From JANYHH01 sp965249745 (lineage in GTDB: Bacteria > Deinococcota > Deinococci > Deinococcales > JAAFIG01), in contig OZ252252.1 in the NCBI GenBank assembly GCA_965249745.1, positions 992,001-1,056,000 on the forward strand: a stretch of 64,000 bases of DNA, given 5' to 3'. Below the pieces are notes generated by a model that was not told the origin of the DNA, did no database searches, and worked only from the letters and a program-made list of their open reading frames with translations. Positions 54,502 to 62,756 of this stretch are shown in pieces. Within the stretch, counting starts at the first letter, position 1. Each line of letters opens with the position of its first letter. The position numbers and the translations under genes were made by a program.

Positions 54502-54529
54502 AGCGGTCCTTTTAGACCGCTCCTTTTTT
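54502..54529 (+). terminator. Terminator of the rhodanese-SufT unit
   Basis: AGCGGTC (54502-54508), loop CTTTTA, GACCGCT (54515-54521), then CC and six T. Confidence 0.88.
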
Positions 54530-54693
54530 GATGCTGCTTTGGTTCACAGCTCAAGGGTGGCCGGGCGCGTGGTCTGTGGAATGAATATCTTCCAAACGTC
54601 GAATTCGCCACCAATTTCTCCACGTCCTCGCAGCATACGAGGGCGAATCGTGCAACGATGGCTCGAGATTCGCGCTGTTATACAGCTCACTCG

Positions 54694-55005
54694 TCACAAC
54701 CCAAACATCTCGCGGTGACCTGGGTCTACCAAGTCTAGGTACTCGTGGTGGCGCTGAAGGTACGTTTTGACGAACGGGCACATCGGTACAACGTGTTCAC
54801 CTCTGGACTTCAAGTCTTCCAGCGCGTATTTGACCAACGCGCTCCCCACGCCCTTGCCTTCCATCTCCGGGTTGACCTCGGTGTGCGTAAAAACTCGAGT
54901 CTCGCCGCTCATCCGGTATTCGATAAAGGCCACGACCTGACCGCTATTCTGCCTGGCCTCGTAATGTTGCGCCTCTGGGTTATCGCTGAACTGCAATTCG
55001 TCCAT
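54694..55005 (-). CDS. Small GNAT-like N-acetyltransferase (NATD1/YjdJ type)
   Basis: A 103-residue protein with a compact acetyl-CoA-binding fold: VFTHTEVNPEMEGKGVGSAL and MCPFVKTYLQRHHEY, characteristic of the small GNAT subgroup. ATG 55005 lies 6 bases after TAGGCT (leaderless). Substrate unknown. Confidence 0.88.
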   Translation of the reverse strand: MDELQFSDNPEAQHYEARQNSGQVVAFIEYRMSGETRVFTHTEVNPEMEGKGVGSALVKYALEDLKSRGEHVVPMCPFVKTYLQRHHEYLDLVDPGHREMFGL

Positions 55006-55192
55006 AGCTTCAGCCTAGCCCCGGACACTTCCGCTTTGCCTCGTCACGGTTTACAGTTCCGGTGCGAGTTGCACCCAGCTCCAAGCTCACAAACTGCCCG
55101 TTCACGCGTCGTCTTTTCCGCGCTGGGAACGCACATGGGGCGCTTGTGAAACATGTTAATATCAGTCTCATGCCAGTCGTGGGGGTTATTCA

Positions 55193-56743
55193 ATGAGACA
55201 TACGCTGAGAGCTTTTTTGACCCTGAGTTTGCTATTTGGAACCGCAGTCGGTGCCCAGAGCCAAACCCAGAGCGTCACCTGCCCGACCGCCAGCGCATTA
55301 CAGCAACTCGAGGCCACAGCCAAGAAAGATAACACCGCCGCCGCCCTGTCTCAGCTCGGTGAGGCGTATCTCTGCCTGAAGCGTCCTAAGGATGCCAGAG
55401 ACACGCTCGAGGCGGCGGTGGCGCTGGATTACAACAGTTTCGACGCACATTTTTTATTGGGCAAATCTTATTACGATCTTGGCGATTTCGACGCTTCGTT
55501 GGCGGAGTACGATCAGTTGATCCGCTTGGCTCCCGCTCGCTGGCAACCGTACTATCAGCAGGGCGTGATTTACACCCGTCTGCGTAAAACGGATGACGCC
55601 ATTCGTTCCTTTAACAGCGCCATAGACGCTGCCCTGAAGGACGAAACCGCCAGCAAAGACAACGATCTTCTGGCCGATCTCTACACCGCTCTGGCCAAAC
55701 AATTCCGGGCCAAACCCGATTACGCCAGCGAGGCGGCTGCCTATACAAACGCGCAAACCTACCGGCCCGGTGATCTCAGTCTGGTCGTCAGTCAAGCGCA
55801 GGCGCTCTACGACGGTGGCAACCTGCCAGCCGCGCTGCCGCTGGTCTTTAATGTCCTCACCAAAACGCCCGGCAACGCCGACGCGGGTATTCTGGTCGCC
55901 GACATCCTGGAAAAGCAGAACCAATCAGATCGCGCGGTGCGCGAACTCAACCGGGTTCTGGATGACAACCGCATCCCTCGAGACCGCGCCCGTTTGCTGG
56001 TTCGGCGCGGAGAACTGGAAGTTAAACTGGGTCGCAACACGGCCTCTCTCGAGACGTTTCGGTTGGCGGCCGCCGCCGATCCCGGTTCTTGGGCGGCCCG
56101 TTTCAACTACGGGTACACCCTGCTTCCCAAGAATCCGACCGCCGCCCTGGTGGAGTTCCGTGCCGCCCTGAAGGTCCACCCTGACGACGCCAATACGCTT
56201 TTCGGGATCGCTAGCGCTCAGTTTGCGCTGAAAAATTACAGTTCATCCTACGCCGCCGCTCGGAGCGCCGTGAAACTCTTCCCGGACGGTCCGCAACGAA
56301 ACGCGGCGCGCTTTATTGCCGGTCAGAGCGCCTACTATCAAAAGCTCTACCCGGAAGCCGTCACGGAATTCAGGACGCTCCTGGCAACCGACACACAAAA
56401 CTTTCAGTACCAGTACTGGTTTGGTCTGAGTCTCTACCAGACCAAGGATTACAACAACGCCATCGTTGCCCTGGAAAACGCGGTCAAGCTCAGTCCGAAC
56501 AACCTCGAGGTGCGCGCGCTCTTGGGTGTCGCTTACCTGGGCGCGAAGCGCTGGAAGGACGCCGAAACCGTGCTATTGGACGTGACGCGCTTCGATCCGC
56601 GCAACGCCGAGGCCTGGTACAACCTGGGACTCTCGGTGATTAATCAGGGCCGACTCGATCAGGGCAAGGTGTATCTGAGACGCGCCGCTTCCGAGGGCAG
56701 CCTCGCCGCCAAACAACTCCTGGCGCAACTGGCGAAAAGGTAA
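55193..56743 (+). CDS. Secreted TPR protein
   Basis: A 516-residue protein with a signal peptide (MRHTLRAFLTLSLLFGTAVGA) followed by about twelve tetratricopeptide units (for example SQLGEAYLCLKRPKDARDTL, AWYNLGLSVINQGRLDQGKV). ATG 55193 has GGGGG upstream. It is the first gene of an operon with a SPOR-domain protein and Rex, spacing 2 bases then a 4-base overlap. A scaffold role in the envelope is likely; no enzyme domain is seen. Confidence 0.88.
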   Translation: MRHTLRAFLTLSLLFGTAVGAQSQTQSVTCPTASALQQLEATAKKDNTAAALSQLGEAYLCLKRPKDARDTLEAAVALDYNSFDAHFLLGKSYYDLGDFDASLAEYDQLIRLAPARWQPYYQQGVIYTRLRKTDDAIRSFNSAIDAALKDETASKDNDLLADLYTALAKQFRAKPDYASEAAAYTNAQTYRPGDLSLVVSQAQALYDGGNLPAALPLVFNVLTKTPGNADAGILVADILEKQNQSDRAVRELNRVLDDNRIPRDRARLLVRRGELEVKLGRNTASLETFRLAAAADPGSWAARFNYGYTLLPKNPTAALVEFRAALKVHPDDANTLFGIASAQFALKNYSSSYAAARSAVKLFPDGPQRNAARFIAGQSAYYQKLYPEAVTEFRTLLATDTQNFQYQYWFGLSLYQTKDYNNAIVALENAVKLSPNNLEVRALLGVAYLGAKRWKDAETVLLDVTRFDPRNAEAWYNLGLSVINQGRLDQGKVYLRRAASEGSLAAKQLLAQLAKR

Positions 56744-56745
56744 GC

Positions 56746-57762
56746 GTGAGTTGGCTGCGCCGCAACTGGGTGGATGCCCTGATGGGCGGCTTGATCGTCG
56801 CAGTCGTTGGCGGCTTCCTAGCCCTACTGCTACGCGGTGGCGGTCTCTCCGGGTCACCTGCCCCAACGACCGCTACTCAACCCTCAATAGCTGCTCCAGT
56901 TACTCCTCCCATCGCCAAGCCTCCCGTCTCGAGCACGAACCCGAAGCCACCCGCCGCGCAAACCAAGCCACCCGCGCCCTCACCGCAGAAACCGCTCGAG
57001 GTTCCCGCGCTGCCGTCCTCGGGCGAGCCTCCACGAACGACCGCGATCACACCGCCAACCTCTAGGGTGACGCCAGCCGCGTCGAGTAAGGGAGTGAATG
57101 GGGCGGTGGCGGTCAAACCCTCGAGCACCGGCCGCAAACCCACGCCCAAACCGGCGCTCGCCGCGCCCCGGCAGCCGCCCGCCGTCGCCAGCCGCGAACC
57201 CGGCAACTATGCCAGAGCCGATTTCCTCCGCAATTACCGCATCGCCACCGGTACCTACTCGAGCGCCAGCCGCGCCGGGCTGGCCGCCAGGAAACTGCGC
57301 GCCCTCGGTTTTCCGGCTCAAGCCTTCTCGAGCGGTACCTCCTTTATCGTCGTGGTCGGACCGTACGCCCGCGAATCCAGCGCTCGAGCCGCCTTTGCGA
57401 AGTTGCGCGCCGGTAACCCCGACGCCGTGCTGTATTCCCCGAACGGCTCTAAAGAACGCGCCGCCCCAAGCTCGGCTGCCCCAAAGCCTGCCGCAAAACC
57501 GCCAACCGCCGTCGCCTCGAGCGGACAGCCCGTGCGACTCGATCCCGGCATGAGCTTCCTGCAAGTTGGAGCCTTCAACAACGTCAAAAGCGCTCTGCCT
57601 CTTCTGGAACGCCTCAAGGGGGCGGGCTTCAAGGCGCTTTTACGCGCTGCCTCCGACGGCTTCACTCGAGTCCTGGTCGGACCGTACGCGGCTGACAACC
57701 TCCAGAGCGCCAAAACCAGTCTTAGCTCGCAAGGCCTGACGCCTTTCCCGGTGAAACAATGA
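56746..57762 (+). CDS. Membrane-anchored protein with two SPOR-like domains
   Basis: A 338-residue protein: N-terminal membrane helix (ALMGGLIVAVVGGFLALLL), a Pro/Thr/Ala-rich linker to about 155, and two SPOR-type repeats (about 160-220, IATGTYSSASRAGLAARKL; about 265-338, FLQVGAFNNVKSALPLLERL). SPOR domains bind glycan strands lacking stem peptides at division sites. GTG 56746 starts 2 bases after the TPR stop; the gene overlaps rex by 4 bases. Confidence 0.88.
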   Translation: MSWLRRNWVDALMGGLIVAVVGGFLALLLRGGGLSGSPAPTTATQPSIAAPVTPPIAKPPVSSTNPKPPAAQTKPPAPSPQKPLEVPALPSSGEPPRTTAITPPTSRVTPAASSKGVNGAVAVKPSSTGRKPTPKPALAAPRQPPAVASREPGNYARADFLRNYRIATGTYSSASRAGLAARKLRALGFPAQAFSSGTSFIVVVGPYARESSARAAFAKLRAGNPDAVLYSPNGSKERAAPSSAAPKPAAKPPTAVASSGQPVRLDPGMSFLQVGAFNNVKSALPLLERLKGAGFKALLRAASDGFTRVLVGPYAADNLQSAKTSLSSQGLTPFPVKQ

Positions 57763-58430
57763 GCGACAAAACCCTGAACATCCCGACCGCCACGATCTCC
57801 CGCCTCGTCACGTACCTGCGCATCCTCACCAATCTGGAGCGCACCGGCGTCAACCGCACCTCCTCGGATCATCTGGCCGAAGAAGCCCAGGTCAGCGCCT
57901 TTCAAGTGCGTAAAGACCTGGCGTACTTCGGGCGTTTCGGCACTCGAGGCATGGGTTACACCGTTCTTACCCTACGCCGCGAACTGCAACGCATTTTGGG
58001 GCTGAACCGCCGCTGGAACGTCGTCATCATCGGCATGGGACGCCTCGGGCAGGCACTGGCCGATTACCGAGGCTACTCGGAAAGCAACCTGTACGACTTC
58101 GACTTGAAAGGCCTGTTCGACGTTGACCCCAACAAGGTCGGCATCAACTTGCGCGGACTCTCGATCAACCACATCAATGATCTCGAGACGACCGTGCGCG
58201 AAGCGGGCGTGGACATGGGCTTCGTGACCGTCCCCGTGGAAAAGGCTCAGGAAGCGGCAGATGCACTGGTGAAGGCCGGAGTCAAGGGTATACTCAACTT
58301 CGCACCAACGGTACTCGAGGTTCCAGAGGACGTGGCAGTGGAGCAAGTGGATTTTCTCGCAGGCATGAAGCGGTTGGCGTTCTATATTCTGAATCCACAC
58401 CTCAAGGATTTCAAAGACGAGGAAGAGTAA
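57759..58430 (+). CDS. rex: Redox-sensing transcriptional repressor Rex
   Basis: A 223-residue NADH/NAD+-ratio sensor. The winged-helix domain (ISRLVTYLRILTNLERTGVN, EAQVSAFQVRKDLAYFG, GTRGMGYTV) precedes a Rossmann domain with VVIIGMGRLGQALADY and a C-terminal swapped helix (FLAGMKRLAFYILNP). It represses respiratory and fermentation genes when NADH is low. ATG overlaps the SPOR gene stop (ATGA), tying redox control to an envelope operon. Confidence 0.95.
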   Translation: MSDKTLNIPTATISRLVTYLRILTNLERTGVNRTSSDHLAEEAQVSAFQVRKDLAYFGRFGTRGMGYTVLTLRRELQRILGLNRRWNVVIIGMGRLGQALADYRGYSESNLYDFDLKGLFDVDPNKVGINLRGLSINHINDLETTVREAGVDMGFVTVPVEKAQEAADALVKAGVKGILNFAPTVLEVPEDVAVEQVDFLAGMKRLAFYILNPHLKDFKDEEE

Positions 58431-58441
58431 AAGGGGAATTC

Positions 58442-58891
58442 ATGAGCAAGAAGTTTATTGGGGCTGCCATCGTTCTCGCACTGGCTTTGACAGGCTGTAA
58501 CTTTGATCTGGGTCAATATCCAGTTGGAGTACCAACCCCCGTTATTCAACTAGATTTGGTAACGGCGAATTTATCTGCGACCAATGTTCTATCTGGAGGC
58601 TATACCATCAAGGCATACACGATTCCAGGGTCTCCTGGTGGCAGATTATTGACATTTATCACCAAAGGCGGTGCCGAGCTGCCAGCAGATGGACTGTACG
58701 TGCAGCCCTGCCCTGCGGCTGGCTTGGGGGCAAAAGCTTGTGACGCAAGCGTCAGTACGCCGATCACGTTTACGCTACCAGGTGCTACGTCTGATGATTT
58801 CATTATTACGGGTGTCAGCGTTATTGGCAACAATGGGATAAGTAAGGTCATTCCATACAGCTATAAGCTGCCACTGAACGCGACTCAATAA
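58442..58891 (+). CDS. Small lipoprotein of unknown function
   Basis: A 149-residue exported lipoprotein: signal peptide with lipobox LALTGC (Cys20), then a Thr/Ser/Gly/Val-rich beta-type domain with one Cys pair (QPCPAAGLGAKAC). No family recognised. It is AT-richer than its neighbours and contains no CTCGAG, suggesting recent acquisition. It starts 11 bases after rex with GGGG before ATG, so it may read through from that operon, ending at the terminator 58902-58932. Confidence 0.8.
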   Translation: MSKKFIGAAIVLALALTGCNFDLGQYPVGVPTPVIQLDLVTANLSATNVLSGGYTIKAYTIPGSPGGRLLTFITKGGAELPADGLYVQPCPAAGLGAKACDASVSTPITFTLPGATSDDFIITGVSVIGNNGISKVIPYSYKLPLNATQ

Positions 58892-58901
58892 AATGATTGT
58901 C

Positions 58902-58932
58902 AAACTCGAGCCTTACAAGGCTCGAGTTTTTT
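58902..58932 (+). terminator. Terminator built from two CTCGAG palindromes
   Basis: AAACTCGAGCCT, loop TACA, AGGCTCGAGTTT, then TTT. Each arm contains one CTCGAG. Confidence 0.92.
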
Positions 58933-58946
58933 CATATACTTGCCTC

Positions 58947-59636
58947 GTGAACATCCTCGCCATTTTCGCGCATCCCGACGACGAAATCAGTTGTATCGCC
59001 ACCCTGAAAAAGCACTCGGCTCGAGGGGATTCGGTGATGCTGGTCTGGACGACCTACGGTGAGCTTGCCTCTCAATTCGGGGATGCGACGCACGCAGAAG
59101 TCCAACAGACTCGCGCTGAACACGGACGATTCGTGGCTGAACTGGTCGGCGCTCAGTATCGGTTCTTCGATTTCGGTGATACCCGCATGACCGCTTCCAG
59201 GGAGGAAGCGCTCGAGGTGGCGCGGTTGTACTGCGAGTTTCAACCGGACGCGATCATCACCTGGGACGATTTCAATCGCCACCCGGATCACCGGGCAACC
59301 GCCAGGGTCGCGTTTGACGCGGTGACGTTAGCCCGTATTCCGAAAGTCGTCAACGAAGGTTTAACAGAGCGGCTCGAGGCGCATCGAAAACCAGTCACGT
59401 TTTATCAGTATCCGGCAGTGGAATCCTCGCGTCCCGTGATTCATGTGGACGTTTCTGAAACGTTCGAGGTGGCTGAGCAGGTTCGGCAGTTCTACGCTGA
59501 CTTTTACAAGTGGGAGTGGACCTCGGACGAATTTCGCGCTTCACGCGCCACCTGGGGTCGTGGCGTGGGCAAAAAATATGCTGAACGGTTTACGTTGCAA
59601 CGCAGCTTTCATCCACCGTTGGATTATTTGGTCTAA
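58947..59636 (+). CDS. PIG-L/LmbE-family deacetylase
   Basis: A 229-residue zinc-dependent N-deacetylase fold: AHPDDEISC with zinc-binding His-Asp, ITWDDFNRHPDHRATA with the third ligand. Relatives deacetylate GlcNAc-conjugates, for example in low-molecular-weight thiol synthesis (BshB, MshB). GTG 58947 is 6 bases after TATACT (58935-58940), so leaderless; the longer frame would run through the terminator hairpin. Confidence 0.88.
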   Translation: MNILAIFAHPDDEISCIATLKKHSARGDSVMLVWTTYGELASQFGDATHAEVQQTRAEHGRFVAELVGAQYRFFDFGDTRMTASREEALEVARLYCEFQPDAIITWDDFNRHPDHRATARVAFDAVTLARIPKVVNEGLTERLEAHRKPVTFYQYPAVESSRPVIHVDVSETFEVAEQVRQFYADFYKWEWTSDEFRASRATWGRGVGKKYAERFTLQRSFHPPLDYLV

Positions 59637-59641
59637 CGCAG

Positions 59642-59670
59642 TTGCAGGTCGGCAATGCCTGTGTTACACT
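59642..59670 (+). promoter_or_regulatory. Promoter of tRNA-Ala
   Basis: TTGCAG (59642-59647), 17 bases, TACACT (59665-59670). Start would be about 25 bases before the tRNA. Confidence 0.75.
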
Positions 59671-59701
59671 CCTCGAGCTTTTGAGTGGGTGACACTCGAG
59701 A

Positions 59702-59777
<76 letters not shown>

Positions 59778-59780
59778 AAC

Positions 59781-59808
59781 AAACCCCGTCATTGACGGGG
59801 TTTTCTTA
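59781..59808 (+). terminator. Terminator of tRNA-Ala
   Basis: AAACCCCGTC, loop ATT, GACGGGGTTT, then TCTT. Confidence 0.88.
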
Positions 59809-59874
59809 TAGCCCTCAACCCGCTTGGCTCGAGTTTCGCGGGCAATAGCGGAATAGATGCGGAACGCCCCATTT

Positions 59875-61062
59875 TTAAGCGACCGCTCGAGGCTTGCTAG
59901 CGAGCAATTCGGAGAGGTTCAAAGCTGCCGCCGCGTGCTGATCTTCAAAGGTGTGAACGTAAACATCACCCGTGAAGCTGGCCCGCGCATGGCCCAGCTT
60001 CTCACTGACCATCTCGAGCGATACACCCGCCCGTCTAGCCAAGGAGGCGTAGGTGTGCCGTAAGTCATGCACCCGCACTTGTCGCACGCCTGCCGCGCCA
60101 CACAGCCGCTCGAGGCTGCGGTTTACATTGTCGGGATGCAAGGGTGTACCGTTGCGGGTCGTGAAGACGTAGACCGTTGGGTCTGTGACGCCGTTCTCGA
60201 GTTGGGCTTGCTGTTGCGTTGCCCTGTGCAGGCGTAGCACCTCCATGAGTTCCGCTGGTATTCCGAGCGCTCGAGCGCTGCCTTTGGTCTTGGGCTTGCT
60301 GGGTGTGGCCTTGCCCGCGATGGTGACGATGGTGTGATTGATCCTGAGCGCTCGCCGCTCGAAGTCAAGGTCTGACCATCGCAAACCGCACGCCTCACCG
60401 CGTCGCAAGCCAAGCGACAGCATGAGGTAGAAAAGCGCATAGAGGCTGTCCCCTCGAGCGACTGTCAAGAATTGCAGCGCTTCGGATGCCGTCCAAGATT
60501 GCGCAGCTTTGGCGTTGCGGTCCTCAGTCGGTACGTCTGGAGTCGCGGCTTCCGCTGGGTTGCGGTTAATGACCTCGAGCCTGACGGCTTCCTTGAATGC
60601 GCTGTAAAGCAGGCCGTGAACGTAACGCACTGATCGCCCTGATAAGCCCTTCTCGAGCAAGACCGTGTACAGGTTGCGGAGGTCAACGGGCTTGAGGGAC
60701 TGCAAGCGCTTTTCTCCAAGGGTCGGGTTGACGTGCAGGCGAATCAGACCCTCGTAGCTGGTCACGCTATTGGATGCGAGGCGCGGCTTACGGCCCTCGA
60801 GCCAGTTGTGCAGGTACTCACCAACGGTCACGCGGTCAGGCGCGGCCAGTGTGCCGCGTTCCTTATCGGCTTTGGCCAGCGTCTGCGCTCGTTTGGCTTC
60901 GGTTTCATTTTTGGCTGTGCCGCTCTTGGTGATGCGCTTTCGCTTGCCGTCTGGTTTGGTGACGTAGCCTAGAACGATCTCCCAACGCCACCGGCCCGTC
61001 TCGAGTTGCCAGATACCGCCGTCTCCGTTGCTGCGCTTCTTATCAGGTTTAGGTCGCGCCAT
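59875..61062 (-). CDS. Tyrosine-type site-specific integrase
   Basis: A 395-residue phage-type recombinase. An N-terminal arm-binding region and a core-binding SAM-like domain (VGEYLHNWLEGRKPRLASNS) precede the catalytic domain with Arg in LSLGLRRGEACGLRW, HDLRHTYASLARRAG (His-x-x-Arg), LGHA, and the nucleophile Tyr in GDVYVHTF. ATG 61062 is preferred over 61098; it overlaps the upstream XRE gene by 14 bases. It reads toward tRNA-Ala, the expected target. Confidence 0.94.
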   Translation of the reverse strand: MARPKPDKKRSNGDGGIWQLETGRWRWEIVLGYVTKPDGKRKRITKSGTAKNETEAKRAQTLAKADKERGTLAAPDRVTVGEYLHNWLEGRKPRLASNSVTSYEGLIRLHVNPTLGEKRLQSLKPVDLRNLYTVLLEKGLSGRSVRYVHGLLYSAFKEAVRLEVINRNPAEAATPDVPTEDRNAKAAQSWTASEALQFLTVARGDSLYALFYLMLSLGLRRGEACGLRWSDLDFERRALRINHTIVTIAGKATPSKPKTKGSARALGIPAELMEVLRLHRATQQQAQLENGVTDPTVYVFTTRNGTPLHPDNVNRSLERLCGAAGVRQVRVHDLRHTYASLARRAGVSLEMVSEKLGHARASFTGDVYVHTFEDQHAAAALNLSELLASKPRAVA

Positions 61063-61282
61063 CGCGGACCACCTCGAGGACATCGTTCGGTGTGACAAGC
61101 TGACCTGTCAGCTTCTCAAGTCCTAGGATCAGCTTGGACAGCCCGTCAAAGCGCAGCCCGTCCTGCTCCCCGTTGCAAATCGCGTAGGTCTGGTTTCTCG
61201 AGAGTCCTGAGGCTTTCCACAACGCATACGGCGTCTTACCAGCGGCGTCAAGGTAGTCCTTCACTTTCCATCTCACAGTCAT
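61049..61282 (-). CDS. XRE-type HTH regulator
   Basis: A 77-residue protein: VRWKVKDYLDAAGKTPYALW, then KASGLSRNQTYAICNGE is a Cro/C1-type helix-turn-helix. ATG 61282 has GGGGG just upstream. It sits between the integrase and a pair of palindromic operators, so it is the probable element repressor. Confidence 0.85.
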   Translation of the reverse strand: MTVRWKVKDYLDAAGKTPYALWKASGLSRNQTYAICNGEQDGLRFDGLSKLILGLEKLTGQLVTPNDVLEVVRDGAT

Positions 61283-61319
61283 TCCCCCATTCTCGAGCAT
61301 TCCGCCCTAGGATGGAATG

Positions 61320-61377
61320 TTACATCATTAGATGTAATCCCGCAATACTTGACATATTCCCTGATTAAGGGTAATAT
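61320..61377 (+). promoter_or_regulatory. Operator-promoter region of the element
   Basis: A consensus promoter TTGACA (61349-61354), 17 bases, TAATAT (61372-61377) drives the rightward small genes. Two palindromes are present: TTACATCATTAGATGTAA (61320-61337), placed between the divergent units, and ATTCCCTGATTAAGGGTAAT (61356-61375), which covers the promoter spacer. The second resembles the palindrome at 62723-62745. Repression by the XRE protein is inferred. Confidence 0.82.
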
Positions 61378-61446
61378 ACAGGCACTCGAGGGCGGACATC
61401 CGCCAAGACAGACGCCCTCGAGAATCCCCAAGTTGAGAGGTTCACC

Positions 61447-61668
61447 ATGAAGGATAGCATCACCATCAGCGCCGTCAGTCAGGACGGCAAACGCGTTTAC
61501 CTTACCCCCGGCGGCGACACGACACGCGGCGTCTGGGTGGACGTGGGCGCACCGATCGAGAGCGTCTCGTTCCCCAAAACCCCGTTCATCCCACGCCTCC
61601 AGCTTGCCCCGTGGGGCGCTGGAAAGGGCATCAAGGGTGGCTTCTCCGGTCTCAGGGGGCGCACGTGA
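61447..61668 (+). CDS. Small hypothetical protein of the element
   Basis: 73 residues, first gene after the rightward promoter, with GAGAGG upstream of ATG. No motif is recognised; the segment KRVYLTPGGDTTRGVWVDVG looks like a small beta domain. Its stop overlaps the next GTG start by 4 bases. Confidence 0.7.
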   Translation: MKDSITISAVSQDGKRVYLTPGGDTTRGVWVDVGAPIESVSFPKTPFIPRLQLAPWGAGKGIKGGFSGLRGRT

Positions 61669-62045
61669 GCCGCCACAGCACCGAGCTTCCTGACGGTTTT
61701 CACGACCCGCTAGAACTCGACACGCCCACCCTCGAGGGGGCCGTGCGGGCCGCCCGGCTGGATCGCTTCGACGGCACGGAATCGCTGCGAGGCGATCTCG
61801 AAACCTGGCTCGAGATCGCAGAGGCTGAATTGCAACGCCGCGCCGACTGGTCCAGCACCGAGCAACGCAGCGCCCCGGTGCTGCTCGAGACGCGAGACGG
61901 CACGGCATTCAGCACCATGCTCGAGCGCACCGGGCGCGGTTGGGCGGTCAGACTGAGCGATGATCGTTTTCAGGCACGCGTTCCCCTCACGGCCTTCATC
62001 GCGGCGCTCTTAGCGCACAAATTGGGGAAGCGAGTGGTGGCGTGA
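61665..62045 (+). CDS. Hypothetical protein of the element
   Basis: 126 residues, GTG start overlapping the previous stop (GTGA); the longer frame from 61611 is rejected for that reason. It is soluble, with an Arg/Glu-rich helical middle (SLRGDLETWLEIAEAELQRR) and a hydrophobic end. No family recognised. Confidence 0.7.
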   Translation: MSRHSTELPDGFHDPLELDTPTLEGAVRAARLDRFDGTESLRGDLETWLEIAEAELQRRADWSSTEQRSAPVLLETRDGTAFSTMLERTGRGWAVRLSDDRFQARVPLTAFIAALLAHKLGKRVVA

Positions 62046-62416
62046 ACCGCTTCTGGCCCAAGTACCGCCGTCCTGATCCAGACGCTAAAATCGATTCCGC
62101 GCACATCGGCACGATGGTTGCACAGGACATCCGAGGGGCGGACTTCGACCTCTGCATCACGACCACGCACATCAGGGGCAAAGGAGGAGTCACGACCCAG
62201 CACGTCCTCGAGTGCGGCGACGCACTCCTCGATTTGACGCCGGAACTGATCCAGTGGCTGATGGAGGAACTGATGCTACTGGACGACAGCTTCCGAGTCG
62301 GGAGAGACCCGTTGCCCGTCGTCAAGAATGGCTCTGTCACAGCATTGCTCCATGACGAAGCGCTAATTCAAGCCGAACTCGAGCGTTGCAAGAACAGCAA
62401 AGGAGACCATGCCTGA
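62042..62416 (+). CDS. Hypothetical protein of the element
   Basis: 124 residues, again with a GTGA overlap to the preceding gene. It contains DIRGADFDLCITTTHIRGKG and a Leu-rich acidic region. No family recognised. Part of a four-gene coupled set (61447-62690). Confidence 0.7.
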   Translation: MNRFWPKYRRPDPDAKIDSAHIGTMVAQDIRGADFDLCITTTHIRGKGGVTTQHVLECGDALLDLTPELIQWLMEELMLLDDSFRVGRDPLPVVKNGSVTALLHDEALIQAELERCKNSKGDHA

Positions 62417-62690
62417 CCGTGAACTCCTGGAAGCGCTTGAGACCCTACGGGCGTACTTCATGGCTGACCTGCGCGCGATGCTGCGAGAGGAATTCGCAGC
62501 ATCGCAGATCTCCACAGGGCAACCCCGCAAACCAGTCCTGACCCCACGCGAAGCGGCGCTCGAGACGGGCATTCCCGCCGATGACTGGCGCTTACTGGTT
62601 GCCGAAGAGAAGCTCCCGAACCTCGGGAAGCCCGGCGCGATCCGGATTCCGCGCTGGGCGATAGACGAGTGGATTCAAGTGAGACGGTAG
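62409..62690 (+). CDS. HTH/excisionase-like DNA-binding protein
   Basis: 93 residues. A helical N-terminus is followed by a winged-helix-like part, LTPREAALETGIPADDWRLL, then GAIRIPRWAIDEWIQ, the pattern of excisionase/MerR-like HTH_17 proteins (RIPRxAIDEWI). It overlaps the previous gene by 8 bases. It is the candidate directionality factor for the integrase. Confidence 0.75.
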   Translation: MPDRELLEALETLRAYFMADLRAMLREEFAASQISTGQPRKPVLTPREAALETGIPADDWRLLVAEEKLPNLGKPGAIRIPRWAIDEWIQVRR

Positions 62691-62722
62691 TCAACTGACA
62701 CCTTTTCATGTCACTCAAGTAA

Positions 62723-62745
62723 TACCCTAAGTTCAACTTAGGGTA
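62723..62745. promoter_or_regulatory. Perfect 10-bp-arm palindrome before the 62757 gene
   Basis: TACCCTAAGT (62723-62732), TCA, ACTTAGGGTA (62736-62745). It overlaps a possible -10 TAATAC (62720-62725) and ends 11 bases before the ATG, so it is a likely operator. Shares TACCCT/AGGGTA arms with the 61356-61375 site. Confidence 0.75.
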
Positions 62746-62756
62746 AAGGACCCGCG

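Noticed and set aside
55144..55161. Possible Rex operator (TTGTGAAACATG...) before the TPR-SPOR-rex operon
   Set aside because: Only the left half matches the TTGTGAA(n)TTCACAA pattern; the right half is TTAATAT, so autoregulation by Rex is not supported.
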